From the NCBI RefSeq assembly GCF_000682775.1, contig NZ_AWFI01000012.1, positions 558,001 to 622,000 of the forward strand: 64,000 nucleotides of DNA. Reading direction: 5' to 3'. This document shows positions 1-7,926 of this stretch, piece after piece (positions within the stretch are counted from its first letter, which is position 1; each line of letters opens with the position of its first letter). The stretch comes from Hyphomonas sp. L-53-1-40 (GTDB taxonomy: Bacteria; Pseudomonadota; Alphaproteobacteria; Caulobacterales; Hyphomonadaceae). The notes beneath the pieces were generated by a model, which was not told where the DNA came from, made no database searches, and was given only the letters and a program-made list of their open reading frames with translations. A program made the position numbers and the translations under genes.

Positions 1-2
1 AA

Positions 3-389
3 TCCATGGTCAAGCGTGCCAAGGCTGGCGATCCAGGAGGCTCGCTGATCGGCACAGCATCGCTCGCTGCGCTGTCGGGTGCAGCGCGCAATCAGGCATA
101 TGGGCATACCAAGGGTGGCCTCATCGCCATGATGAACGCCATCGCCGTCGAATATGGCCGCTATCAGATCCGTGCAAATTCCATCCTGCCGGGCTGGATC
201 GCGACCGACATGACGGACGGCGCGCAGGACAACGACGTTTTCAACAGCAAGGTCATTGCGCGCGTTCCAATCCGTCGCTGGGGCAAGCCGGAGGATTTCG
301 GCGGAATTGCCGTCTATCTGGCGTCTGACGCTTCGAGCTTCCACTCGGGCGATACGCTGCTGGTAGACGGCGCGTACCAGAAATTCTGA
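3..389 (+). CDS. SDR family oxidoreductase, C-terminal part (gene begins before the window)
   Basis: The reading frame is open to the left edge, so the ATG at 6 is probably internal and the N-terminal NAD(P)-binding half is missing. Visible are the active-site pattern YGHTK (YxxxK), the following helix, then the RANSILPGWIATDM segment that follows the catalytic helix in classical short-chain dehydrogenases, and the usual C-terminal LASDASSFHSGDTLLVDGA pattern. The substrate cannot be told from this part. The stop is followed 21 nt later by a hairpin terminator shared with the convergent lipoprotein gene. Confidence 0.9.
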   Translation, partial: SMVKRAKAGDPGGSLIGTASLAALSGAARNQAYGHTKGGLIAMMNAIAVEYGRYQIRANSILPGWIATDMTDGAQDNDVFNSKVIARVPIRRWGKPEDFGGIAVYLASDASSFHSGDTLLVDGAYQKF

Positions 390-410
390 TCGACCGCCTG
401 GTCTCACAAA

Positions 411-438
411 AAAAGGGCTGCCCGAGGGCAGCCCTTTT
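411..438. terminator. Bidirectional intrinsic terminator
   Basis: Perfect 12-bp stem, AAAAGGGCTGCC (411-422) pairing with GGCAGCCCTTTT (427-438), with a 4-nt CGAG loop. A-runs on one side and T-runs on the other let it work for both the SDR gene (+) and the convergent lipoprotein gene (-). Confidence 0.9.
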
Positions 439-461
439 CAATTCTGGTAGGACCAGACCGA

Positions 462-758
462 TTACTCGGTTGGCTCTTCTTCAAGTTCGTCCGCAGCGTC
501 GTCGACAGCTTCTTCAGCGTCATCCATTGCTTCGTCCATTGCATCGCCTGCATCTTCCGCAGCCGCTTCAATGTTGTCGCCAGCTTCGCTGAGCGCGTCG
601 CCTGCATCGGCAGCAGCTTCGTCCATTGCATCAGCAGCATCATCTGCAGCTTCTTCGATGGATTCAGCAGCCGTCGTATCTTCAGGAGCCGTTGTTTCTT
701 CTGCAGCGCATGCAGCCAGTACAAGCGCAGCGGCACCGATAATCAGGAGTTGTTTCAT
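462..758 (-). CDS. Small, highly acidic alanine-rich lipoprotein
   Basis: The 98-residue product has a lipoprotein signal with lipobox LAAC (Cys at about residue 16), so it should be lipidated and membrane anchored. The mature part is almost only Ala, Asp and Glu with a few Met, Ser and Gly, in a pattern that should form one long amphipathic helix. It contains an internal duplication: the 17-base stretch at 529-545 recurs exactly at 616-632. A GGGGAA ribosome binding site precedes the ATG. I do not recognise a named family. A structural or envelope-spacing role is only a guess. Confidence 0.75.
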   Translation of the reverse strand: MKQLLIIGAAALVLAACAAEETTAPEDTTAAESIEEAADDAADAMDEAAADAGDALSEAGDNIEAAAEDAGDAMDEAMDDAEEAVDDAADELEEEPTE

Positions 759-1176
759 GCTTTATTCCCCTACTTCAGGTCAAAGATGACCGGGCAGAGG
801 TTTAACATCTGCCGACCACGACGCAAAGATGGTTTCAGCTGAAGGTCTGATGCAGCGCTTTTTGCGCAAACTGCGCCCAAAATAGCGAATTCGCGCTCCA
901 ACGGCGCAGATTTGGGCCGGATCGGGCATTTATTCATCATCTTCCCCGCCAAATATCACCGTCTCCGATTCGCAAGCGAATGGTCTTTCAACCGCTTAAT
1001 AGCGTCGAAACAGGATCCTATTCCGTTTTATGCCCGAATCACGTGGACAGGCCTGGAGCCAATCACGTCCCTTCACCCTGCCAGGAATCGCGCTTGGTCA
1101 AACAGCCTTGCGTTGACGCAAGGACGGCAAATTAGGGTCTTTTCAGAAGAATTCATAAAGTCAGGGAGACGCCGTC
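759..1176. other. 418-base intergenic region between divergent genes
   Basis: No convincing gene was found here. It should hold the promoter of the acidic lipoprotein (leftward) and of the nitronate monooxygenase (rightward). Visible elements are an inverted repeat GGCAGA-N9-TCTGCC at 793-813, an AATCACGT direct repeat at 1037-1044 and 1061-1068, and a strong palindrome at 1106-1123, which is listed separately. Confidence 0.6.
1106..1123. promoter_or_regulatory. Palindrome upstream of the nitronate monooxygenase gene, possible operator
   Basis: CCTTGCGTTGACGCAAGG has two perfect 8-bp arms around a 2-bp centre and ends 53 bases before the start codon at 1177. It embeds TTGACG, which could be a -35 element. 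Size and symmetry suit a TetR- or MarR-type dimer. The regulator is not encoded next to it. Confidence 0.4.
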
Positions 1177-2160
1177 ATGGCCATAAAAACCGCACTCACA
1201 GAAATGTTGAACACCGAACACCCCATCATGCTCGCGGGCATGGGCGGTGTGTCCTACGCCGAAGTTTGTGCGGCCATGTGCAATGCGGGCGGATATGGCG
1301 TGCTCGGCATGGCGGGAACGACCCCGGACTTCATTGAAGGCCAGATGAAGCGCGTGCGCGAACTGACCGACCGGCCCTTTGGTGTGGACCTGCTGGCTGC
1401 CAGTCCGGAAAGCCTTGAAGAGAGCGTGGATGTCATCATTAACAATGGTGCCGACAGTTTTATTGCCGGTCTTGGCGTTCCAATGCCGATCATGGAGCGC
1501 CTGAAAAAGGCAAATGTGAAAGTCATGGTCGTCGGCGGCGCGGTGAAGCATGCCATCAAGGCCGAACAGGCTGGCTGTGATGCGGTCATCCTGCAGGGCG
1601 GTGAAGGCGGCGGGCATACGGGTCTGGTGGGAACGATGCCGCTGGTGGCGCAGGCCGTGGAAGCCGTGAACATTCCGGTGATCGCGGCAGGCGGCATATA
1701 TGACGGTCGCGGCCTCGCAGCAGCGCTCGCACTCGGAGCCTGCGGCGTCTGGATGGGTACGCGATTCATCGCCTCGACCGAGGCCCATGCCGCGCAGATG
1801 TACAAGGACACGGTCGTTGGCGCGGGCGACACCGATACGACACGCACGCGTTGCTATTCGGGCAAGCCGATGCGTTGCCGCACGAATGACTATATCAATG
1901 ACTGGGAAACGCGCCCGCAGGACATTCAGCCCTTCCCGCACCAAGCCATCCATTCTACCCGGACAGGCGTAATTGGGGGCATTGGGGGCATCACGGACGA
2001 AGCCAAACTCGATGCGGACACCTCCTGCTTCGCCATGGGCCAGTCGGCTGGCGGCGTGAGGGAGGTCAAGCCCGTCGCGGAGATCGTGGCAGACATAATG
2101 CGCGATGCCGAATCAGCCATCGAACGGATGGCCAGCCTGCGGACCAAAGCGACCGCATAG
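1177..2160 (+). CDS. Nitronate monooxygenase family protein (NMO / 2-nitropropane dioxygenase type)
   Basis: The 327-residue product is a predicted FMN-binding TIM barrel that oxidises alkyl nitronates such as propionate-3-nitronate, or a related flavoenzyme. The N-terminus reads HPIMLAGMGG, and the QGGEGGGHTG segment (residues about 140-150) carries the His region and phosphate-binding glycines of the family. AAGGIYDGRG and GACGVWMGTRF follow, as expected for the later FMN-phosphate site. GGGAG lies upstream of the ATG. The exact substrate is unknown, because members of this family are often over-annotated. Confidence 0.88.
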   Translation: MAIKTALTEMLNTEHPIMLAGMGGVSYAEVCAAMCNAGGYGVLGMAGTTPDFIEGQMKRVRELTDRPFGVDLLAASPESLEESVDVIINNGADSFIAGLGVPMPIMERLKKANVKVMVVGGAVKHAIKAEQAGCDAVILQGGEGGGHTGLVGTMPLVAQAVEAVNIPVIAAGGIYDGRGLAAALALGACGVWMGTRFIASTEAHAAQMYKDTVVGAGDTDTTRTRCYSGKPMRCRTNDYINDWETRPQDIQPFPHQAIHSTRTGVIGGIGGITDEAKLDADTSCFAMGQSAGGVREVKPVAEIVADIMRDAESAIERMASLRTKATA

Positions 2161-2183
2161 AAAACATCACGCCGGAAACATAT

Positions 2184-2209
2184 ACAGCCGGGCCCACAGG
2201 CCCGGCTGT
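2184..2209. terminator. Bidirectional intrinsic terminator
   Basis: An 11-bp perfect stem, ACAGCCGGGCC (2184-2194) with GGCCCGGCTGT (2199-2209), and a CACA loop, followed by a T-rich stretch. It lies between the convergent ends of the nitronate monooxygenase and sugar dehydrogenase genes. Confidence 0.85.
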
Positions 2210-2216
2210 AATCGTT

Positions 2217-3437
2217 TTACTGCGCGGCGGCCGGTGTCAGCTTGATCAGGCGACCACCTTCCTTGTCCTCCAGAACATAGAGCGCGCCGTCTGGTCCTTG
2301 CTCAACTTCGCGAATGCGTTTTCCCCATTCATAGCGCTCGGCCTCCTTGGCCACCGGTTCGGTTTGGCCATCCTTGGGCGGTTGTCCGAGATTGTCAGTC
2401 GGTTCAGTCTCGAAGGAGACGCGGATCAATGCCTGCGAGGACAGTCCTCCGATGAACGCATTGCCCTGCCAATCGGCAAACATCTCCCCATCATAGAATA
2501 CCAAACCGGCCGGGCTTATTGCCGGAACCCAAGCGATCGCCGGGTCCTCGAAAATCGGATTGCTTTCATGTGTCGGGATCGGCTTTCCACTATAGTGATC
2601 GCCCTCAGAGACTTCGGGATAGCCGTAATTCTCGGACCGTACGATCAGGTTCAGCTCGTCCCCACCCTTTGGGCCCATTTCAACGACCCAGAGGCGCTCT
2701 TGCCCGTCAAATGCAATGCCCAGCGGATTGCGATGACCAAGCGTCCACACCTGATCTGCAACCGCGCCGTTTCCGAAGAAAGGGTTGTCTTCCGGAACAG
2801 ACCCGTCCTGATTGACACGAACTACCTTCCCCAAATTCATGGCCATGTTTTGCGCCGGAGTGAACTTCTGACGCTCTCCTGAGGCGATGAAGAGATGACC
2901 ATCCGGTGCGATGGCAAGACGATGGCCGTAATGGCCGTTGCCTTTCACTTTTGGTGTCTGGCGCCAAATCACGTCGCGCCCCTCCAATGTGCCGCCCGTG
3001 TCAGTAAGGGTCAACGTTGCGCGCTCAACGGCTGCCCCGCTCAAGCTCTCATCCGTCTCATCGCGTTCGACGTAAGAAATGAAGACGGTGCCGTTCTCAG
3101 CGAAGTCCGGGTGGACGATAATGTCCCCCAGACCTCCCTGCCCCATTGCCGTGACCGAAGGGACATTGGCGATTTCGCCCAGTTTCTTGCCCGCGGTATC
3201 CAGCAGCCAGAGATCACCATCCTTTTCTGAAACAAGTGCGCGGCCATCCGGCAGGAAGGTCATCGCCCAGGCGCTGTCAAAGGTTTCGAGCGGGGTAGCG
3301 GTGAGCTGCGTGCCGCTTGTGCCAGTGACCGTCATGGCGTCGGGTGCAGTGGCCTCATGATGTTCAGCGGTCGCACAGCCCACAAGCATGATTGCGGCGC
3401 TGCCGCTCAGCAAGGAGCGCAGGATGAGTGATGACAT
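2217..3437 (-). CDS. PQQ-dependent sugar dehydrogenase (aldose sugar dehydrogenase type), lipoprotein
   Basis: The 406-residue product starts with a lipoprotein signal (LVGC, Cys about 21), followed by a six-bladed propeller of the soluble glucose dehydrogenase/YliI family. Typical segments are GHYGHRLAIAPDG, which includes the presumed catalytic His, GHRNPLGIAFD and the C-terminal REVEQGPDGALYVL. These periplasmic enzymes oxidise aldose sugars with pyrroloquinoline quinone. GGAGGAATT precedes the ATG. No PQQ synthesis genes are in the window, so the cofactor would have to be made elsewhere or taken up. Confidence 0.88.
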   Translation of the reverse strand: MSSLILRSLLSGSAAIMLVGCATAEHHEATAPDAMTVTGTSGTQLTATPLETFDSAWAMTFLPDGRALVSEKDGDLWLLDTAGKKLGEIANVPSVTAMGQGGLGDIIVHPDFAENGTVFISYVERDETDESLSGAAVERATLTLTDTGGTLEGRDVIWRQTPKVKGNGHYGHRLAIAPDGHLFIASGERQKFTPAQNMAMNLGKVVRVNQDGSVPEDNPFFGNGAVADQVWTLGHRNPLGIAFDGQERLWVVEMGPKGGDELNLIVRSENYGYPEVSEGDHYSGKPIPTHESNPIFEDPAIAWVPAISPAGLVFYDGEMFADWQGNAFIGGLSSQALIRVSFETEPTDNLGQPPKDGQTEPVAKEAERYEWGKRIREVEQGPDGALYVLEDKEGGRLIKLTPAAAQ

Positions 3438-3502
3438 GGGAATTCCTCCGGTGGCAGATGTCTGCCAACCGGAACGCCCAAAAGCGCAAGCAGTTCCACT
3501 GC

Positions 3503-4492
3503 TCAGTCAGCAAACGTCTCGCGCGGCACCACGTGTTTCAGCGGCTCATTGGCCAGATAGCGCTTGAGATTGTCCAGAAAGGTCTCGTCCGCGCGAATAT
3601 AGGTCGCCTGCGTCATGGCGCTGTTGTGCGGTGTGATCGCGACTTTGGGATGGCGCCAGAGCGGGCTGTCGCTTGGCAAAGGTTCTTCGGCGGTGACGTC
3701 AACTGAGGCGAAGGCCGGGCGCCCCGCATCCAGCGCCGCGACGAGCGCCGCCTCATCCACCAACTGCCCGCGGCCAAGATTCATCAGCAGCGCATCCGGG
3801 CGCATGCCTGCCAGGAATTCCGCATCGACCATGCCAGCCGTTTCATCTGTCAACGGAACGCTGAGCAGGACCACGTCGGCTTGCTCCAGTTCGCTCGTCA
3901 CCAGCGCCATCGGTACAATATGATCAGCGCCCTCAGCCGGACCAGGCGAGCGCCGTGCGCCCGTCACGTGACCGCCGAGTAGCTGGACCCGCTTGCCGAC
4001 CGCCGACCCGATGGACCCAAACCCGACAATCAGCCAGCGCGACCCCATCATCTCACGCATCTCGAGCCGGTTCCAGTCAGCCTCGGCCTGTTGTGCGCGA
4101 TGCTCCGGACCCTTCTTGAAAAAGTCGAAAGACTGCCAGAGCGCCCATTCGGCCATGGCTTCGGACTGCGTGTGGTTGGTACAAAACGTGCGGGAAATCT
4201 TGCCAACGGAGATCAGTGCCGGATTGTCGAGCCCAGCCGCGGAGGACTGGAACCAATCTATCCCGCCAGTCTTGAGTACGGCGATCATGAAGTCGCGGGC
4301 ATGGCTGCCAAACCAGACATCGGTATTCCCGAACACGATGTCGGGTTTGACGTTATGCACAACGGTGCTGTCCCCGGCATGGGAGAACAGGCCGTCCTCA
4401 TCCATGACAATGAACTGGATCTCATGTTCAAGGCCCTTGAGCCTTTCACGAATGCGCGCAAAAGTCGTCGCATGAAGCAAACAGGTTTTCAT
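3503..4492 (-). CDS. D-isomer specific 2-hydroxyacid dehydrogenase (NAD-binding)
   Basis: The frame extends further upstream, but the ATG at 4492 has an AGGAGA site just before it and starts a normal N-terminus (MKTCLLHATT), giving 329 residues. The Rossmann motif GFGSIGSAVG lies in the middle. The catalytic set is visible as LGRGQLVDE (the Arg/Asp region), AEEPLP (Glu) and ITPHNS (His). It probably reduces a 2-keto acid or oxidises a D-2-hydroxy acid. The specific substrate is not evident. Its first 21 bases overlap the start of the divergent TIGR02301-type gene. Confidence 0.88.
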   Translation of the reverse strand: MKTCLLHATTFARIRERLKGLEHEIQFIVMDEDGLFSHAGDSTVVHNVKPDIVFGNTDVWFGSHARDFMIAVLKTGGIDWFQSSAAGLDNPALISVGKISRTFCTNHTQSEAMAEWALWQSFDFFKKGPEHRAQQAEADWNRLEMREMMGSRWLIVGFGSIGSAVGKRVQLLGGHVTGARRSPGPAEGADHIVPMALVTSELEQADVVLLSVPLTDETAGMVDAEFLAGMRPDALLMNLGRGQLVDEAALVAALDAGRPAFASVDVTAEEPLPSDSPLWRHPKVAITPHNSAMTQATYIRADETFLDNLKRYLANEPLKHVVPRETFAD

Positions 4493-4885
4493 ATTCTCCT
4501 GCTTAGCGCGGTGATGTTCTGCGGCGCAAGCACAGCGCAATCGGAATTGCCGATTCGTGGACCGGATTATTTCCGCGATGCGACCGATCTCGCAGCCACG
4601 CTGGGCGCCGCCCACGCGATCCGCGCAAAGTGCAATGGCCGCGATGACCAGTATTGGCGGCGCTACATGTCCGACATGCTGAAGTACGAAGCGCCCAATC
4701 GCGGCGCGGTCCGCAGCTCACTGGTCGACGCCTTCAATGAGGCCTTCACAAGCGCCGGGCGCATCTACCAGACCTGTGACAATCGCGCGGTCGAGGCTGA
4801 AGCTGATTTTGCCGTGAAGGGCCAGGAAATCGCCACGCGCATGGCCACCCATTACTTCCCTCAACCCCCAGAGCGCCAAGACTAG
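4472..4885 (+). CDS. TIGR02301 family exported protein
   Basis: This is a 137-residue protein with an N-terminal signal sequence (MKQTGFHILLLSAVMFCGASTAQS). The body has the alphaproteobacterial TIGR02301 pattern LGAAHAIRAKC...WRRYMSDMLKYEAP and a second conserved Cys in YQTCDNRAVEAE. The function of the family is unknown. A longer frame begins at 4091, but only the ATG at 4472 gives a signal peptide. No strong ribosome binding site is seen. The gene starts inside the divergent dehydrogenase gene and its end overlaps soxR by 4 bases. Confidence 0.8.
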   Translation: MKQTGFHILLLSAVMFCGASTAQSELPIRGPDYFRDATDLAATLGAAHAIRAKCNGRDDQYWRRYMSDMLKYEAPNRGAVRSSLVDAFNEAFTSAGRIYQTCDNRAVEAEADFAVKGQEIATRMATHYFPQPPERQD

Positions 4886-5349
4886 GTTTCGGTCGACACC
4901 ACGCTGACATCCTCAAGCAGGAATCGCGGTCCTGTGCCGAGCCCACGCGCACGATCCTCCGGATTGTAAAGTTGGCATTTTTTCAGGGACAGGCAGCCAC
5001 AACCGATACAGCCGTCCAGCTTCCGGCGCGTCCGCTCCATAAGCGCGATCCGTTCATCCAGCATGTGCCGGAAGGCCGTACTGATACGGGTCCAGTCCCG
5101 CTTGGTCGGCGTACGCCGCTCCGGCAATGACGACAGGAGCTGGCTGATCTCTTCGATGGTCAGGCCAATCTGTTGGGCGATCAGGATAAAGGACAGGCGA
5201 CGAATGTCCGAGCGCAGGAAGACACGCTGGCCGCCAGAGGACCGTTCTGGGTGAACCAATCCCCGCCCTTCGTAGAAACGGATCGCCGAGACCGACAGGC
5301 CGGTCCGCGCAGCCACATCTCCGATCGCCAAGCCCTTCGGAACTGCCAT
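4882..5349 (-). CDS. soxR: Redox-sensitive MerR-type activator SoxR
   Basis: The 155-residue product has a MerR helix-turn-helix (IGDVAARTGLSVSAIRFYEGRGL) at residues 9-31, a dimer helix, and the diagnostic 2Fe-2S motif CIGCGCLSLKKC with cysteines at 114, 117, 119 and 125. SoxR responds to redox-cycling compounds through oxidation of the cluster. A near-perfect SoxR box lies 27 bases upstream, in the gap to the divergent VOC gene. That arrangement suits autoregulation plus control of the VOC gene. No soxS is present, as is normal outside enterics. Confidence 0.96.
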   Translation of the reverse strand: MAVPKGLAIGDVAARTGLSVSAIRFYEGRGLVHPERSSGGQRVFLRSDIRRLSFILIAQQIGLTIEEISQLLSSLPERRTPTKRDWTRISTAFRHMLDERIALMERTRRKLDGCIGCGCLSLKKCQLYNPEDRARGLGTGPRFLLEDVSVVSTET

Positions 5350-5371
5350 GAAAAAATCTCCTATTTCACGC

Positions 5372-5402
5372 TTGACCTCAACTTAAGTCGAGGAATTACG
5401 AC
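5372..5402 (+). promoter_or_regulatory. SoxR box inside a 19-bp-spaced promoter
   Basis: CCTCAACTTAAGTCGAGG (5376-5393) is an 18-bp palindrome with one mismatched pair and closely matches the enteric SoxR box CCTCAAGTTAACTTGAGG. On the plus strand it sits between TTGACC (5372-5377) and TACGAC (5397-5402). The spacer is 19 bases, the over-long spacing that MerR-family activators work on. Transcription would run towards the VOC gene. Confidence 0.85.
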
Positions 5403-5446
5403 AGCTTTATCAGAGATTTGATGAAGACGAAATGGAGTTGAAAACA

Positions 5447-5830
5447 ATGAGTATTGCAAAGTTCGAACATGTGAATGTGACCGTCAGTGATCCAAAGAAG
5501 ACCGCGTCCATGCTGACCCGTTTGTTTGGCTGGAAAGTGCGCTGGGAAGGCCCGTCCAAATATGATGGCTATACGGTGCATGTCGGCACGGATGAGGATT
5601 ACCTCGCACTGTATGCGCTGCCCCAGCAAGACCGGCCAGATGAGGAAAGCTATTACCGGACCGGCGCCGTCAATCATTTCGGCATCCTGGTGGATGATCT
5701 GGACGCGACCGAGCAGAAGATCCTCGCCGCTGGCTATCGCACCCATAGCCACCAGACCTATGACCCAGGCAGCCGGTTCTATTTCCACGACCATGATGAC
5801 ATCGAGTGGGAGGTGGTGAGCTATGCTTGA
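5447..5830 (+). CDS. VOC superfamily (glyoxalase/bleomycin-resistance-like) protein, SoxR target
   Basis: The 127-residue product is one vicinal-oxygen-chelate unit with two beta-alpha-beta-beta-beta repeats: FEHVNVTVSDPKKTASML at the start and NHFGILVDDLDATEQKI in the second half. Candidate metal ligands are His near the start, His in VNHFGI and the terminal Glu in DIEWEV. The ATG at 5447 has GGAG 9 bases upstream and starts right before the first strand, so I prefer it to the ATG at 5432. Its placement behind a SoxR promoter suggests handling of a redox-active or electrophilic compound. The substrate is unknown. Confidence 0.85.
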   Translation: MSIAKFEHVNVTVSDPKKTASMLTRLFGWKVRWEGPSKYDGYTVHVGTDEDYLALYALPQQDRPDEESYYRTGAVNHFGILVDDLDATEQKILAAGYRTHSHQTYDPGSRFYFHDHDDIEWEVVSYA

Positions 5831-5964
5831 TGGACTGATCCATTCCTATCTCGAAACCGTGGGCCGGGCATGGGAACCGCGCGACGCGTTTGTTCGGCCT
5901 CGCTGGGACTCGCTTCTGCCCCAAAGCGCGCTAAGCTCTCGTCAGATGAGAACAGGAGAGGCTG

Positions 5965-7893
5965 ATGAGACCCATTCAGGCAATCGCCGCAACAGCGCTG
6001 GCTATCGGATTGTACGCGTGCGCTACACCGCCAGCACAGGATGAGGCGCAAGTAGACGCCACCGCGAAGGTCACGCAGAAGAAAGTGGTCCGGATATCCA
6101 TAGAAAAGGATGCCGAAGCCACGCCGCCGGGGCCGGGCGACCGGATGATTACCGGGCGGGACCTTGGCACGCGCTCCTCTGTGGTGGCCCCGAATGGCGC
6201 GGCCGCCACAGCCCATCCCCTCGCCACGCAGACGGCGCTTGATGTGCTGAAAGCCGGCGGATCAGCCGTGGATGCGGCTATTGCCGCAAATGCGATGCTG
6301 GGCCTTGTCGAGCCGACCGGAAACGGCATTGGCGGCGATCTGTTCGCCATCGTTTGGGATCCGGAGACGCAGCAGCTCTACGGTTATAATGGCTCTGGTC
6401 GCTCTCCGATGGGCGCAACGCTAGAAGACATGCAGGCCAAAGCCGATGAATTCATGGACGGTGAGGAAATCCCGCCCTTCGGCGCGGCGCCTGTCACTGT
6501 GCCCGGCACAGTCGACGGCTGGTACGCACTGCATGGCAAATTCGGCAAGCGGCCGATGAACATGAACCTCGAACCGGCCATTCAGTATGCCCGTGATGGG
6601 GCGCCGATCCCGGAAGTCATTGCCTATTATTGGGGCCGCAACGCAACGCGCCTGCAGGAAGCGGCTGACAGCGGCATGCTGGAAGAGTTCGACAATGCCA
6701 AGGCGACCTATTTCTCGCCCGCCCCGAAAGAAGGCAGCCTGTTCCGCAATCCGGACCTTGCCGACACGCTGGAGCGGATAGCCTATAAAGGCCGCGACGA
6801 ATTCTATTCCGGCGAGACCGCCCACATCATGGGCGACTATTTCGAGCGGATCGGCGGCTTCCTGACCTATGAGGATTTTGCCGCCCATACCGGCGAGTGG
6901 GTCGAGCCAATCTGTGTGACCTATCGCGGTGACTACAAGGTCTGCGAATTGCCGCCGAACACGCAGGGCATCGCGGCGCTGCAAATGCTGCAGATGCTGG
7001 AACGGTTCGACCTGCGCGGCATGGGCTTCGGCTCGGCCGACTCGATCATGGCGCAAGTGGAAGCGAAGCGACTCGCCTTTGCGGACCGCGCGCGGGGATA
7101 TGCTGATCCAGAAACGTCCGGCATCGATCCGAAGGTCTTCGTGCGTGAGGGCTACAATACCGAGCGCGCGACCAATATCGACCTCAAGCAAGCCATGGCG
7201 CCCCCGGCGCCCGGTTTTGCGGACGCTGACACGAAGCTTAATGATGGCGACACGACCTACCTCACCGTCACCGACAAGGACGGCATGATGGTGTCCCTTA
7301 TCCAGTCGAACTATCGCGGCATGGGCTCGGGCCTCGTCGCCGATGGCCTCGGCTTCATGTTTCAGGATCGCGGCCAGCTGTTCAGCCTCGACCCGGCCCA
7401 TCCGAATGTGTTCGAGCCCGGCAAACGGCCCTTCCATACGATCATCCCGGCCTTTGCCTTCAAGAAGGACATGCCGGGCTGCCAGGTGCGCGCCGTGCCG
7501 ATTGAGCAGGCCTGTCCGTTCGAGCCCTGGCTCAGCTTTGGCCTGATGGGCGGCGGCATGCAGCCACAAGGCCATGTGCAGGTGATCCTGAATCTCGTTG
7601 ATTTCGACATGGGGCTACAGGAAGCCGGCGATGCTGCGCGCTGGGAACATGTCGGCGGGTGCGAACCGACGGATGACCTGACCGGCGACACGTGTGAGAG
7701 CGATATGGGCATCGTGCATCTGGAAAGCGGCATCCCGCCGGAAACCCGCGCCGAACTGGAAGCGCGTGGCCACACGGTCGAATGCTGCAAGGCGAATGCG
7801 GGCGGCTATCAGGCGATCATGCGCGACTTCAACACCGGCGCATGGATCGCCGCCACCGAAATGCGCAAGGATGGCAGCGCGGATGGGTACTAG
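5965..7893 (+). CDS. Gamma-glutamyltransferase family protein (Ntn hydrolase), probably envelope-anchored
   Basis: The 642-residue product is of GGT family length. The N-terminus has a signal with a possible lipobox (LYAC). The large-subunit region shows GGSAVDAAIAANAMLGLVEPTGNGIGGDLFAIV. The autoprocessing site is probably DTTYLTVTDKDG, where the second Thr would become the N-terminal nucleophile of the small subunit. SNYRGMGSG and a Gly-rich GLMGGGMQPQGH follow, as in the acylase-like branch. It would cleave gamma-glutamyl compounds such as glutathione, or act as an acylase. AGGAGAGG precedes the ATG. Confidence 0.9.
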   Translation: MRPIQAIAATALAIGLYACATPPAQDEAQVDATAKVTQKKVVRISIEKDAEATPPGPGDRMITGRDLGTRSSVVAPNGAAATAHPLATQTALDVLKAGGSAVDAAIAANAMLGLVEPTGNGIGGDLFAIVWDPETQQLYGYNGSGRSPMGATLEDMQAKADEFMDGEEIPPFGAAPVTVPGTVDGWYALHGKFGKRPMNMNLEPAIQYARDGAPIPEVIAYYWGRNATRLQEAADSGMLEEFDNAKATYFSPAPKEGSLFRNPDLADTLERIAYKGRDEFYSGETAHIMGDYFERIGGFLTYEDFAAHTGEWVEPICVTYRGDYKVCELPPNTQGIAALQMLQMLERFDLRGMGFGSADSIMAQVEAKRLAFADRARGYADPETSGIDPKVFVREGYNTERATNIDLKQAMAPPAPGFADADTKLNDGDTTYLTVTDKDGMMVSLIQSNYRGMGSGLVADGLGFMFQDRGQLFSLDPAHPNVFEPGKRPFHTIIPAFAFKKDMPGCQVRAVPIEQACPFEPWLSFGLMGGGMQPQGHVQVILNLVDFDMGLQEAGDAARWEHVGGCEPTDDLTGDTCESDMGIVHLESGIPPETRAELEARGHTVECCKANAGGYQAIMRDFNTGAWIAATEMRKDGSADGY

Positions 7894-7900
7894 CCGTCTC

Positions 7901-7926
7901 GCTCCTCTCCCATTAGGGAGAGGGGC
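7901..7926 (+). promoter_or_regulatory. Hairpin that buries the ribosome binding site of the uracil-DNA glycosylase gene
   Basis: An 11-bp stem (7901-7911 with 7916-7926, one G-U pair, loop ATTA) ends directly before the ATG at 7927. The only Shine-Dalgarno-like sequence, GGGAGAGG, lies in the right arm. It could terminate the upstream gene weakly or limit translation unless ribosomes arrive from the gene upstream. Confidence 0.5.

Noticed and set aside
912-1337. 141-codon frame in the intergenic region before the nitronate monooxygenase
   Set aside because: More than a third of it overlaps the real gene in another frame, and the product is Arg/His-rich noise.
5823-6044. Possible small gene between the VOC gene and GGT
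   Set aside because: Its start overlaps the VOC stop without a ribosome binding site of its own, its end runs into the GGT start, and the product has no recognisable feature.
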